From Natronobacterium texcoconense (GTDB lineage: Archaea; Halobacteriota; Halobacteria; Halobacteriales; Natrialbaceae): a stretch of 64,000 nt of DNA. Shown here piece after piece: positions 52,164 to 61,235 of the stretch. Position 1 is the first letter of the stretch. Every line of letters begins with the position of its first letter. The stretch covers positions 620,001-684,000 of the forward strand of contig NZ_FNLC01000001.1 of assembly GCF_900104065.1 (NCBI RefSeq). The letters run 5' to 3'. Made by a program: the position numbers and the translations under genes. The notes beneath the pieces are model-generated. The model saw only the letters and a program-made list of their open reading frames with translations. It was not told where the DNA came from and did not search any database.

Positions 52164-52943
52164 ATGACACTTCAATACGCACGCCTGTTCCAACTCCGGG
52201 CCGGACTCGAACTCATCGCAAACCGCGAACAGACAACGCGCGACGAGCTCGCAGACGCCCTCCGGCAACGGAAAAACTTCGACTTCCATGACAAAGACGC
52301 GGCAGAAGGAGCCGACGACATCATTTCCCATCTCCGAGACGCCTATCTGATCCGCGAAACTGATGAAGGCTACCAACTCTCGACTACCGACGACGTAGAC
52401 GCAGCAGTCGACAACACCGTCTTACTCTATGCCGGCGACGAAATCCTGGGCGCTGGAAACGAACGCGTCCAGGCCGACCGGGTGCTCGCCAACTTGATGT
52501 ACGAACACCCGATGCTGGTGATCCTCGCAAAGCATGTCCACCGTCACGGCCCCATCACCAGCAACGAAATGAAACGCGAATTCGACGGAGACGCGTTCCT
52601 CGGCGACAAAATGAACTCATTCACTATCGACATGGGCCTTGATCTCCTGGATGATGCCGACGTCATCGAACACGGACCAAACGGCTATACGAAAGGCCGC
52701 TGGCCCATCCGCCTGTTCGCCCACGTCGTTCACGAAGAATATACCGACCTGGGCGGGACCGCCGACACCGGCATACGCGAACCCCAACTCTTCGAACGCC
52801 TCGAAACACTGTACGGCATCGACCGCAGTACCTTCGATAGACTCCTCTCCCGCCTCCAGACAGAGGGCATCGTCTCCGAAGCCAGCTACGAGGAACTGAT
52901 CTTCAACCCAGAAACCATCCACGGAGCAAACATCCATGAGTAA
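52164..52943 (+). CDS. Winged-helix-like protein, second gene of the candidate defence operon
   Basis: A 259-residue protein with no recognised family. The N-terminus (LELIANREQTTRDELADALR, then IISHLRDAYLIRETDEGYQL) reads as a winged helix, and the C-terminus (YGIDRSTFDRLLSRLQTEGIVSE) as another. Between them is a helical region with VLANLMYEHPMLVILAKHVHRHG. It could be a partner or adaptor of the ATPase encoded next, whose start overlaps its last eight bases. Proteins of this size and fold occur beside ATPases in systems such as BREX, but I see no specific match. Confidence 0.85.
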   Translation: MTLQYARLFQLRAGLELIANREQTTRDELADALRQRKNFDFHDKDAAEGADDIISHLRDAYLIRETDEGYQLSTTDDVDAAVDNTVLLYAGDEILGAGNERVQADRVLANLMYEHPMLVILAKHVHRHGPITSNEMKREFDGDAFLGDKMNSFTIDMGLDLLDDADVIEHGPNGYTKGRWPIRLFAHVVHEEYTDLGGTADTGIREPQLFERLETLYGIDRSTFDRLLSRLQTEGIVSEASYEELIFNPETIHGANIHE

Positions 52944-55900
52944 ATCAACAGCCAAATACGACCGGTTCGACTTCGACCAGGACCCGTTCTCAACGACGAT
53001 CGCCGACGAAGAAACCGCGGCCCGCTACAAACTCGTCGGCCGCGACGAACAGGAACACCAACTTCAAGAATTCGTCGAAGAAGGCATCCGAAGCCCGACC
53101 CCGATGAAACGTCGGATGATCTTCGGCGAATACGGGACCGGTAAATCACACCACCTCGTCACCCTCCGCGACTCCATCCGCAACGGCGTCACAGTCGACG
53201 ACACCACGCACGATGCCATCGCCGCATACGTCGGCAACCTCGGACTCAGTATCAAACTACTCTACGAACGCATTCTCGACGAGATTACCGATAACGCCCC
53301 GGAACTCGAACCCCTCGTTGACGACCTGCCACCCGTCGAACCCGAAGCCAGCGTCGACGAAGCCTACAAGTTCGAACGATTGCAGGACAACATCATACAA
53401 AACCTGCGGCAGGTAATAAACGCCGCACGCGACGACCACGATTATCGCGCAGTCTTCATCTTTATCGACGAAGCCGAAGACATCGCCAACGAGGACGAAG
53501 AAATCGTTAAGCCATTCGTTCGGGCCTTTCGCCACCTCGTTGATAAACTCAACGCTGCTGGCGTCCACATCCTGCTCGGATTCTCACAGGGCGCGCGAAT
53601 GCGGATCACCAGCTACGACGATGATGACGACGCCCTTGGCAACGCACTGGTCCAACGCTTCCAGGGCGGCGAAATCTATCTCGGTGACCTGCCCACGGAA
53701 AACGTGAAGGAAATGCTGATCGACCGAATGGACCAGCACCGAACAACGAACCAGGGCGAGATCACCCCGATCGTCCCCGAAACCGTCGAGGTCGTCACCG
53801 AGATAACGGGCGGACACCCGCGGGAAATTCTCCGACTCTACTCAGAGGCACTCAAATATGCTGCAGAGGTCGAATCAGACCGCATCGATGGCGAAGCCAT
53901 CGTCTACGCCCTCACCGGGTTCAAATCGTTCACCCGCGACGAGGAGCTCCTTGACCAGCGCGCCATCACCCGCCTCAAAAACGCCCTGGAAGATGTCCAT
54001 CCCGACGCCCGCGACGACTTCGACCGACTCCAGGGACGACTCATCGGTGAGGGAGAAGCCGTCCCCGAACGCGCCTTCTCCGACGGCGTCCCCGGAGAAC
54101 TCCTCGGCGCGATCACCATCGAAGGGGAAGACACACAGGAACTCCGCGTCCTTGAACAGCGTGAACACCACGGCCGCTACACCTACACACTCAGCGAAGA
54201 AGCCCAAGACTTCCTCTTTGGCGGAAGCAGCGAAGACGGCACCGAAATCCAAAAACTCGACCTTCAGGCCCAGACCGCCGCAGACAAATTCCAACAGGAC
54301 CTGACACGCGGACTCGGCCTCGCCCTGAAAGAAGCAGGCCACGGCAGCCTCCACAAGAACCCGGTGACGGCAACCCGTGACCGGTACGAATTCAAACTAT
54401 ACCTGATCAACATTAAGCGGGACGAGGGCCAGAACAACCAGACCGTCGCACTCGGCGTCTACAACGGACAAGAAATCCCGAAAGAACTAGTCCAACTCTA
54501 CGTCGAAACGATCCAAAACCGGAAGGCCGCGTTCGGTGTCCTCGTCAAGCAGAACCAGCAACTCTCCGCGGAAGCAAACAAATATTTGCACGACCTCGAA
54601 CCACACGACCAGAACTACTACCAGGAACGCGTCATCCAGATCGACATCACAGCCAGCCAGCGCGACGAATTCATATACGGCCGGCTGCTGGCCTTGGGAC
54701 GGACCGACACCACTGCCAGCGAAGACGTCTCTGAAGACACACTCGTCAACGAACTGGCGGTCATCCCGGAACTGCAGGACCGGTTCGACGACCTGCTCCT
54801 CCCGTACCCCGAATCAACCTTCCGCGACGTCGTCGACCATCTCCGCGACAACAGCACGACATCGTTCGCGATCGGTGACCTCCGAGAGACACTCGACCTG
54901 AAACAACACGAACTCGACAGCGACATCATGCAGGGACTCCGCGACCAGTCACTGGTCGCCAAGGACAGCCGCCGCTGGACCTACCCTGACCTCGAAGACG
55001 ACCGGCCACCGTGGTACGAACTCTACCGACTGCTCAATCAGGACGGCCCACTCACCGTCGACGAATTACAGGAACAACTCGGCCAGGAATACGTATTCGA
55101 CTGTCCTCCTGGCGACGAGAACGCCATGTTCCAGTGGTACCTCGACCACCTCCAGATCCACGACTACGTGGAACCCGTCACAGTTCAGCGCGACGGGAAA
55201 ACGATCGACGCGTACGACGTGGTTAGCGTCAAAGACCAGTTCAACGAAACCCGGCAACGGGCAGAGAACCGTCTCGAAGCCGCAGAAGATATGGTAGACC
55301 AAGCGATCGATCTCTCCGTAGACGGAGCGAACAACTACCAAAACACGGTCTCCGATCTGGAAACCGAACTGGACGACTACCAAACGGTCTGGGAACCCGA
55401 CCCTAGTGACCTCAGCGATATCAATCAGCTCGTCGACGACATCACCGATCTCGAAGAAGACGTCGAGAACGCGATCGAGGAACGGCAAGAAGTCATCGTC
55501 GGAGAAGCGGAAAACCTCCGAGATTACACGATCCAGAACCTGATCGACCGGATCGAAGAAGCAGAAGTCGAAGGCTCACTCGCTGCTCAACTCTCCGAGT
55601 ACCGGGGCGACCTTCGGCAGTACCGGTCCGAACTCAACGACCTCATCGACAACAATCAGTACAACCGCCTGCAGGACCGAACCAGTGCCATCGAAACCGA
55701 GGTCGACGATATCGAATCCGACATCGAGGACATCCTCGAGAAGAAAGACCAGTGCCACGACCTCTACGACACCGTAACGTCTGACCGCGACGACGCAGAG
55801 GACACGATCACGAGCATATCCGACGACAATCCGACAAAGGCTGACCTCGAGAGCGACCTCGAAACACTGGAAGGCTATATCGCGGACTACCGGGATGCGT

Positions 55901-56346
55901 ACAACGCCGGAAACTACGACACCGCACTCCAGATCCTCCAGGACGACGCCAAGCAACTCGCTACCGACCTCCAGTCCCAGGCCGCCACAATCGCACGACA
56001 GCAACGACAGTACGAGAAGCAACTCGAGAACCTCGAAGCAGAGATCGACGGCATCAGTACCGAGGATACGCGGGAAACAGCCCACAGTCTATTAGACGAC
56101 GCCCAGACCGAGTTGGCCCAAGGAAACTTCGCCGAGCTCCCGCACCTCATCGACGAGATACAGGATCTCCTCACCGGACCAACGCGCGAAGAACAGTTCA
56201 TCACGGCTCTTCACGACCACGATGGCCGACTTACGGACATCATCGAACACACCGACTTCGACGCTACGGAGAGCTTCGAATTCCTCCAGCAATTGTACCA
56301 GACAGATGAAATCGCGGACATCCACGTGGTGATCGACGATGAGTAG
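52936..56346 (+). CDS. Large AAA ATPase with winged helices and C-terminal coiled coil
   Basis: A 1,136-residue protein. The AAA domain opens like Orc/Cdc6-type ATPases (FDQDPFS, LVGRDEQEHQL), with Walker A GEYGTGKSHH (K70), Walker B FIFIDEAEDI (D178, E179) and a sensor-like ILLGFSQGARM. Residues about 320-560 hold mixed domains with VALGVYNGQEIPKE. Residues about 620-780 look like tandem winged helices. From about 790 to 1060 a long heptad pattern forms a coiled coil, similar in style to BrxC/PglY or DpdH ATPases. I infer a DNA-bound motor or sensor for the helicase and nuclease. Its ATG overlaps the previous stop by eight bases and its end overlaps the helicase start by eight. No orthologue named with certainty. 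Confidence 0.88.
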   Translation: MSKSTAKYDRFDFDQDPFSTTIADEETAARYKLVGRDEQEHQLQEFVEEGIRSPTPMKRRMIFGEYGTGKSHHLVTLRDSIRNGVTVDDTTHDAIAAYVGNLGLSIKLLYERILDEITDNAPELEPLVDDLPPVEPEASVDEAYKFERLQDNIIQNLRQVINAARDDHDYRAVFIFIDEAEDIANEDEEIVKPFVRAFRHLVDKLNAAGVHILLGFSQGARMRITSYDDDDDALGNALVQRFQGGEIYLGDLPTENVKEMLIDRMDQHRTTNQGEITPIVPETVEVVTEITGGHPREILRLYSEALKYAAEVESDRIDGEAIVYALTGFKSFTRDEELLDQRAITRLKNALEDVHPDARDDFDRLQGRLIGEGEAVPERAFSDGVPGELLGAITIEGEDTQELRVLEQREHHGRYTYTLSEEAQDFLFGGSSEDGTEIQKLDLQAQTAADKFQQDLTRGLGLALKEAGHGSLHKNPVTATRDRYEFKLYLINIKRDEGQNNQTVALGVYNGQEIPKELVQLYVETIQNRKAAFGVLVKQNQQLSAEANKYLHDLEPHDQNYYQERVIQIDITASQRDEFIYGRLLALGRTDTTASEDVSEDTLVNELAVIPELQDRFDDLLLPYPESTFRDVVDHLRDNSTTSFAIGDLRETLDLKQHELDSDIMQGLRDQSLVAKDSRRWTYPDLEDDRPPWYELYRLLNQDGPLTVDELQEQLGQEYVFDCPPGDENAMFQWYLDHLQIHDYVEPVTVQRDGKTIDAYDVVSVKDQFNETRQRAENRLEAAEDMVDQAIDLSVDGANNYQNTVSDLETELDDYQTVWEPDPSDLSDINQLVDDITDLEEDVENAIEERQEVIVGEAENLRDYTIQNLIDRIEEAEVEGSLAAQLSEYRGDLRQYRSELNDLIDNNQYNRLQDRTSAIETEVDDIESDIEDILEKKDQCHDLYDTVTSDRDDAEDTITSISDDNPTKADLESDLETLEGYIADYRDAYNAGNYDTALQILQDDAKQLATDLQSQAATIARQQRQYEKQLENLEAEIDGISTEDTRETAHSLLDDAQTELAQGNFAELPHLIDEIQDLLTGPTREEQFITALHDHDGRLTDIIEHTDFDATESFEFLQQLYQTDEIADIHVVIDDE

Positions 56347-59110
56347 CACCGACGACACGGACAATTCCCACCTCACCGGCGTGGCCGAGATGTGGGACGC
56401 GCTCAAAACCGCGGACGAAGCCGAACAGGTCGAGCAACAGGTACTCCGATGGACCGATAACGAATGTAAAGAGCAGATCAACGCCGGGAACTATGACGCC
56501 ACCGTCTCGCTCTCCGATCTGTACGACCGGTTCTATCGGTTTTTCGTCCAGGGCGACACAGATGCCGGTACCGGAACCCCCGTCGACATCACACACGCCT
56601 TCCCGGCCGAACTCACCAACGCCGTCGCAAGCAAACTCCTGTTCCAGCGTGTCATCGACCAGCTCGTCGAACGGGACGCACTACTCTACGTGTACGACAA
56701 GCAACGCGTCCGAAGCCGGGCAGCCGAAGTCACCCGGTATTTCGCCCTCCTCCGACAGCGATTCGACGACGAAAGCGATTTCGAACACGCCCCTAGCCTC
56801 ACCAAGATGGTGAAGATGGACATCCAGTCCCGGGAGAAACCAAAATGGGGCGAAGACGGGATCAATCTCAGCGACGAGATCCGGGATATCCTCGACACGA
56901 TCCGCACCGCCGATCCCGCCCCCGAACTGGTGGCAAGCGCCGACACCGGGTCATGGCGAGACGCGACACATCAAGCGCTCGAACTCATCTACGAACTCTG
57001 CCACCGCCGAGAGATGACCGGACTGGCCGCCTTCCAGGGCCGAGCACTCGACCGACTGTACCGCCAGGCCGTCACTACCGAAGCACAAGACACGTCCCAC
57101 GTCGTCACCGCCAGCACCGGCGGCGGCAAAACCGAGGCCTTCCTGTTCCCCATACTCGCGTACACGTTCACCACCGCCCATCCCGACATCCAACTTGACG
57201 GCGTGGAAGCGGTCCTCGCCTACCCCCGGAAAGACCTCTGTGACAACCAGTTCGAACGGATTGTCGAATACCTGTACGACCTCAAGCAGATCATCGCAGA
57301 CAACGACACCCCGTTCGACTCGCTGCCCGTCACCGTCGCACTCCAGCACAGCGGCGCGGAGAACACGGAAATCGACTGCCCAGTCGATGACTGCGACGGC
57401 CGGATCTCGACCGACAGCATGGAGTGCAGCAAAGACCCGGCCCACAGCCTTGACTTCGCACGGGCCGACAAAGGCGCAACCGCCGACATCATCGTCATCA
57501 CACCGGACACCCTCCACCGCCGCCTGATGGACCACCGCGGCCACAGCCAGTTCTGGAAACACAGTTCACCACCAAAGTTCGTCGTCCTCGACGAGGTCCA
57601 CGTCTACACCAACCAGTACGGCATGCACGTCGCCAACGTGATGCGCCGGTTCAAGGCCGCACTCAAAGCCGTTGACGACCAACAGGAACCCAGCCTCGTC
57701 GCCTCCAGCGCGACCATCTCCAACGCTGCACCGTTCACCAAGAAAATCTTCGGGACACCGCACGCGGAGGAGATTACGCCCTGCAAAGGAACGGACTGTG
57801 ACGGCGACCACTACAAAAATCATTGCGACGAAAACGAGATCGAAGAGATCGGCTGGGAATACCTCGTGTTCGTCAAAGCGACCGATCCCCGGGAGGTCCA
57901 GGTCCCGCAGGGAGAGGCAAAATACCTGCCCCGCCGCGACTGGGACGAAGACGACTACGTGGAAACAAACGTCACCAACCTCTCCTCGATGATCCAGGTC
58001 GCGTTCTCGATGTATCACACCATCCTGAAAGAGCGGCCAGACGACGGTCCGATGAAGAACAAGATCTTGGGATTCGTGGACTCCATCGACTCCGTCAAAC
58101 GGCTCGGAGACTACATCCACGACGCAGAAAGCGACCGCGGCGTCTCTGCCCAAGCACTGTTCACACTCCGCGCACCGGACGCATTCCTCCGAGAAGAAGG
58201 CGAAGACGGAACGAACCCCGACTGCCCAAAACACCAGTTCCGCTCGAATGCAGCCGACCACGAACGTGCTGTTTGCGAGCCCCTCCCACCGAACGCACAG
58301 CTCAATCCCTGCCCCGTGTACGAGGCCGGAGAATGCTGGTGGACGATGACCGACGACCTGGACCTCGAACCGATGGACGTCTACATGCACAAAAGCGGCC
58401 GGACCGAAACACCGGACGGACGCCCGGCCAACGACGACGCGTGGGACATGATGGTCACAACCAGCGCCCTGGAAGTCGGATTCGATCACCCCGGCATCGT
58501 CGGCACGTTCCAGTACCGGGCACCGATGAACATTCCCGGCTTCGTCCAGCGAAAAGGCCGGGGCGGCCGCGACCCCGAAGACCAACCGATCTCCGTCGTC
58601 GTCCTCGGCTCCCGACCCGAAGACGCGTTCTACTTCCATCACGAAAACCTGCTCAGCGATCCTGACCCCCGCTACCTCCAGATTAATCTCGACGAAGAGA
58701 ACGAGTTCGTCCGCACCGAGCACCTCGTCTCCGCGATCTTCGACTACCTGAACATTACCGACCACGATACGGCAGACGAAATCTACCGCCGACTGGACAT
58801 CGAGACACTCGACGACAAACTACAGAACACCGACGAGATCGAATCATGGCTCCACCGAGCGTTCCCTGCCGTAGACGACGATCTCATTACAGAAGTCGTC
58901 GACGAGATACAGCGCTACGTTGCCCGGACCCAGGCACCGCTCACCCCTGCAGCCGTCGGCGGCGACATGCAGCAGTTCTGGGAAGCAGCCCGAATCCCTC
59001 GCGGCACCAAACAATCCGACCTCGAGTCCCAGCTCGACGACCTCAAATTCAAACGCCGACTGCTCCAGGAACTCGAAGACAACAATCTCAACATCCAGAC
59101 CGATGAGTGA
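56339..59110 (+). CDS. DEVH-box SF2 helicase (DrmA/YprA-like)
   Basis: A 923-residue SF2 helicase. Walker A is ASTGGGKTEAF (K264), the Walker B box is VVLDEVHVY (D418-E419-V-H421), motif III reads ASSATIS, and motif VI lies in VQRKGRGGRDP. The core holds two cysteine-rich insertions (CPVDDCDG with a later Cys, and CKGTDCDGDHYKNHC) that could bind zinc, plus further Cys near 640-670. This layout is shared by DISARM DrmA and the MrfA/YprA family, but here the DUF1998 domain is not fused at the C-terminus: it is encoded by the next gene. It probably translocates on DNA in the same complex. The start ATG overlaps the ATPase stop (ATGAGTAG). Confidence 0.9.
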   Translation: MSSTDDTDNSHLTGVAEMWDALKTADEAEQVEQQVLRWTDNECKEQINAGNYDATVSLSDLYDRFYRFFVQGDTDAGTGTPVDITHAFPAELTNAVASKLLFQRVIDQLVERDALLYVYDKQRVRSRAAEVTRYFALLRQRFDDESDFEHAPSLTKMVKMDIQSREKPKWGEDGINLSDEIRDILDTIRTADPAPELVASADTGSWRDATHQALELIYELCHRREMTGLAAFQGRALDRLYRQAVTTEAQDTSHVVTASTGGGKTEAFLFPILAYTFTTAHPDIQLDGVEAVLAYPRKDLCDNQFERIVEYLYDLKQIIADNDTPFDSLPVTVALQHSGAENTEIDCPVDDCDGRISTDSMECSKDPAHSLDFARADKGATADIIVITPDTLHRRLMDHRGHSQFWKHSSPPKFVVLDEVHVYTNQYGMHVANVMRRFKAALKAVDDQQEPSLVASSATISNAAPFTKKIFGTPHAEEITPCKGTDCDGDHYKNHCDENEIEEIGWEYLVFVKATDPREVQVPQGEAKYLPRRDWDEDDYVETNVTNLSSMIQVAFSMYHTILKERPDDGPMKNKILGFVDSIDSVKRLGDYIHDAESDRGVSAQALFTLRAPDAFLREEGEDGTNPDCPKHQFRSNAADHERAVCEPLPPNAQLNPCPVYEAGECWWTMTDDLDLEPMDVYMHKSGRTETPDGRPANDDAWDMMVTTSALEVGFDHPGIVGTFQYRAPMNIPGFVQRKGRGGRDPEDQPISVVVLGSRPEDAFYFHHENLLSDPDPRYLQINLDEENEFVRTEHLVSAIFDYLNITDHDTADEIYRRLDIETLDDKLQNTDEIESWLHRAFPAVDDDLITEVVDEIQRYVARTQAPLTPAAVGGDMQQFWEAARIPRGTKQSDLESQLDDLKFKRRLLQELEDNNLNIQTDE

Positions 59111-61235
59111 CGCACCCCTCGCCGAAGCAGAAGACCAGACACAGGAAGAGCGGCTGCTGGCCCGGCTCAACGGCCTCATCCAGTACCAGGACGACCTCCT
59201 CGACCGGGTACGGCGCAACCGATTCAGCCCCTACTGCCACATTCCGGACCTGTTCAAACTGGACCCGGAAGCCACCCGGCCGTACAGCGTTCCGAGCACA
59301 TTCATCTCCGAACAGGTCGGTGGAAACGTAAGTGTCACTAACGCCAGTGGAGGGTTCCTCGCGAACGAACCACTCGACCTGATGCTCGGCAGCTTCCTCC
59401 CCGGCGGCTACAAACGCCGGTGGGAGTTCGAAGTCTGGACCGGAAACTTCGAGCCGTCATCTCGCCCCGGATTCGCAGATATCAAGCCTGGCCTCCGCAT
59501 CCGAACCTCCGAATCCCTTGATCAAATCCTCCCGGACACAGACGAGGAACAGTACACACCCTACCGGCACGACCCGGAAACAGTCGATGTCTACATCCCC
59601 AACCAGTTCATCGTCTGGAATCCCAGCGTCGGCGAAAACGGCGAAGTGACACACTACTACTGGGATGAATCACACGGCATCGTCCGCAACCGAAACCCAG
59701 ACGATGTCTCCGACGATGTCCTCCGCAAACTACACAGCGATCCCACTTCCCAGTTCCTCTGGTTCAAACACCTCCTCGACCGGGGAACGGTCCGCAACGA
59801 CCACTCCCTCGACGACCAAACGAATGGCTTGTTCCACTCGGCCACGTTCAGCGACGACGCGGTCTTCTTGAAAACCTACTACGCCACACTCCTCACCCTC
59901 TATGGCGACGACCGCACCTTTTCAGAGGTCATCCGCTACCGGCACGAGGACGACGACAAAACGGCGTTCGTCGGCAGCCGGGAAGAGAGCCAGGTCGTCC
60001 TTTTCGATCTCGACAAACCGTTCCTCGCCGACCTCGTCGACCAGACGCTCACCGAAGACACACCGCTGTACCGAGACCTCCAGTTGTCCCTCCTTTACCG
60101 CCTGCTCTGGGACCGCCTGTTCTTCCAGGAAGACGCTCTCAGCCACGCGTTCAGCGTCACTCCCTTCTTCAGCGCACTTGTAGCGACAGACTACACTTTA
60201 GCGACTACCTCGTCGATGCCGGACTCGATCTTCGACGCCTCGCTCGAGACCATCCAAGACCTCCTGCCTAGCCTTCTCCCCCGTCCAGACGCACGCCTCG
60301 GGCTACTCGACTACGACGAGACACAACTTGAGCAGTACGCAGCACTCTGTGACGACTACAGTTCCACCCTCACCGCTATCCTCGAGGAATGTAGCGACCC
60401 AAGCCGGATTGAAACGTTCGCACAGCACGTCCTCGTCCATTCACTGAAACACGCCGTCGCCTCCTGGGCCGCCGAATACAGCGCCGGCGGCAGCGAGTTC
60501 GAAGCCTGGTACGACGTCAACTTCCAAGAACACGACGACGACCAAATCGAACTCGGGATCTACGACTCCATCCAGGGCGGTGCTGGCGTCAGTAAAGAAA
60601 TCTTCGACGACATCCAGTCCATTGACGACGACACACTGCTCACCGGCATCGGTTCACAGGGGTGCTGCCACATCGGCGCAACTGAAGAAACACTGCTCAC
60701 CGTCCTTCAGGAACACTCCGGAGAATACCTGTTCGACCTTATAGAGATGACCGAACCGACCACCACTACCCAGAACAGCGATCTCCACGCTGCATACGAC
60801 ACGCTCGGAACCGACTACCGGCACACCGATTTCGAGGACGTGCAACCACTCGTCCGCCGCCAACTCGCCTCGGTCGCCGAAACCCAGGAACTCGCACGGT
60901 TCTACGCTACCGTTGCCGACGAATACGATGCCGTTCGTGACCGACTCGGACGCACACCGCGTGCGGTCGACGTTGTCTTCGCCCTCGAAGATCGCACGTT
61001 CTTCGATACCCGGGTCCGGCAGACCTACGAACGGTTCGCAAACCGCCGGTCACAGCGCCGCGACATCAGTGAACTCGCGGAACGTGTTGAAGAGATCACA
61101 AAACAGTGCGTGCACGCCTGTCCCGACTGCCTCAAACGCCACTCGTGCACCCACCAGTACCGGTACCAGGAACAGATGCTCGACCGACGACTGCTCACTC
61201 GCAGTATCGCTGCACTCGAGGAGGAGACTGAATGA
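59103..61235 (+). CDS. Stand-alone DUF1998-type protein (DrmB-like)
   Basis: A 710-residue protein. The C-terminal third matches the DUF1998 pattern: VHSLKHAVASWAAEY near residue 455, YDSIQGGAGVSKEI near 490, and a terminal cysteine cluster CVHACPDCLKRHSC near 668-683 followed by the basic helix MLDRRLL. The first half is an unassigned mixed domain with a PGGYKRRWEFEV segment. In MrfA the DUF1998 region is fused to the helicase and the cysteines bind a metal; in DISARM it is a separate DrmB. Gene order directly after the helicase (8-bp overlap, ATGAGTGA) supports a two-subunit complex with it. Its start overlaps by ATG at 59103. Confidence 0.87.
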   Translation: MSDAPLAEAEDQTQEERLLARLNGLIQYQDDLLDRVRRNRFSPYCHIPDLFKLDPEATRPYSVPSTFISEQVGGNVSVTNASGGFLANEPLDLMLGSFLPGGYKRRWEFEVWTGNFEPSSRPGFADIKPGLRIRTSESLDQILPDTDEEQYTPYRHDPETVDVYIPNQFIVWNPSVGENGEVTHYYWDESHGIVRNRNPDDVSDDVLRKLHSDPTSQFLWFKHLLDRGTVRNDHSLDDQTNGLFHSATFSDDAVFLKTYYATLLTLYGDDRTFSEVIRYRHEDDDKTAFVGSREESQVVLFDLDKPFLADLVDQTLTEDTPLYRDLQLSLLYRLLWDRLFFQEDALSHAFSVTPFFSALVATDYTLATTSSMPDSIFDASLETIQDLLPSLLPRPDARLGLLDYDETQLEQYAALCDDYSSTLTAILEECSDPSRIETFAQHVLVHSLKHAVASWAAEYSAGGSEFEAWYDVNFQEHDDDQIELGIYDSIQGGAGVSKEIFDDIQSIDDDTLLTGIGSQGCCHIGATEETLLTVLQEHSGEYLFDLIEMTEPTTTTQNSDLHAAYDTLGTDYRHTDFEDVQPLVRRQLASVAETQELARFYATVADEYDAVRDRLGRTPRAVDVVFALEDRTFFDTRVRQTYERFANRRSQRRDISELAERVEEITKQCVHACPDCLKRHSCTHQYRYQEQMLDRRLLTRSIAALEEETE

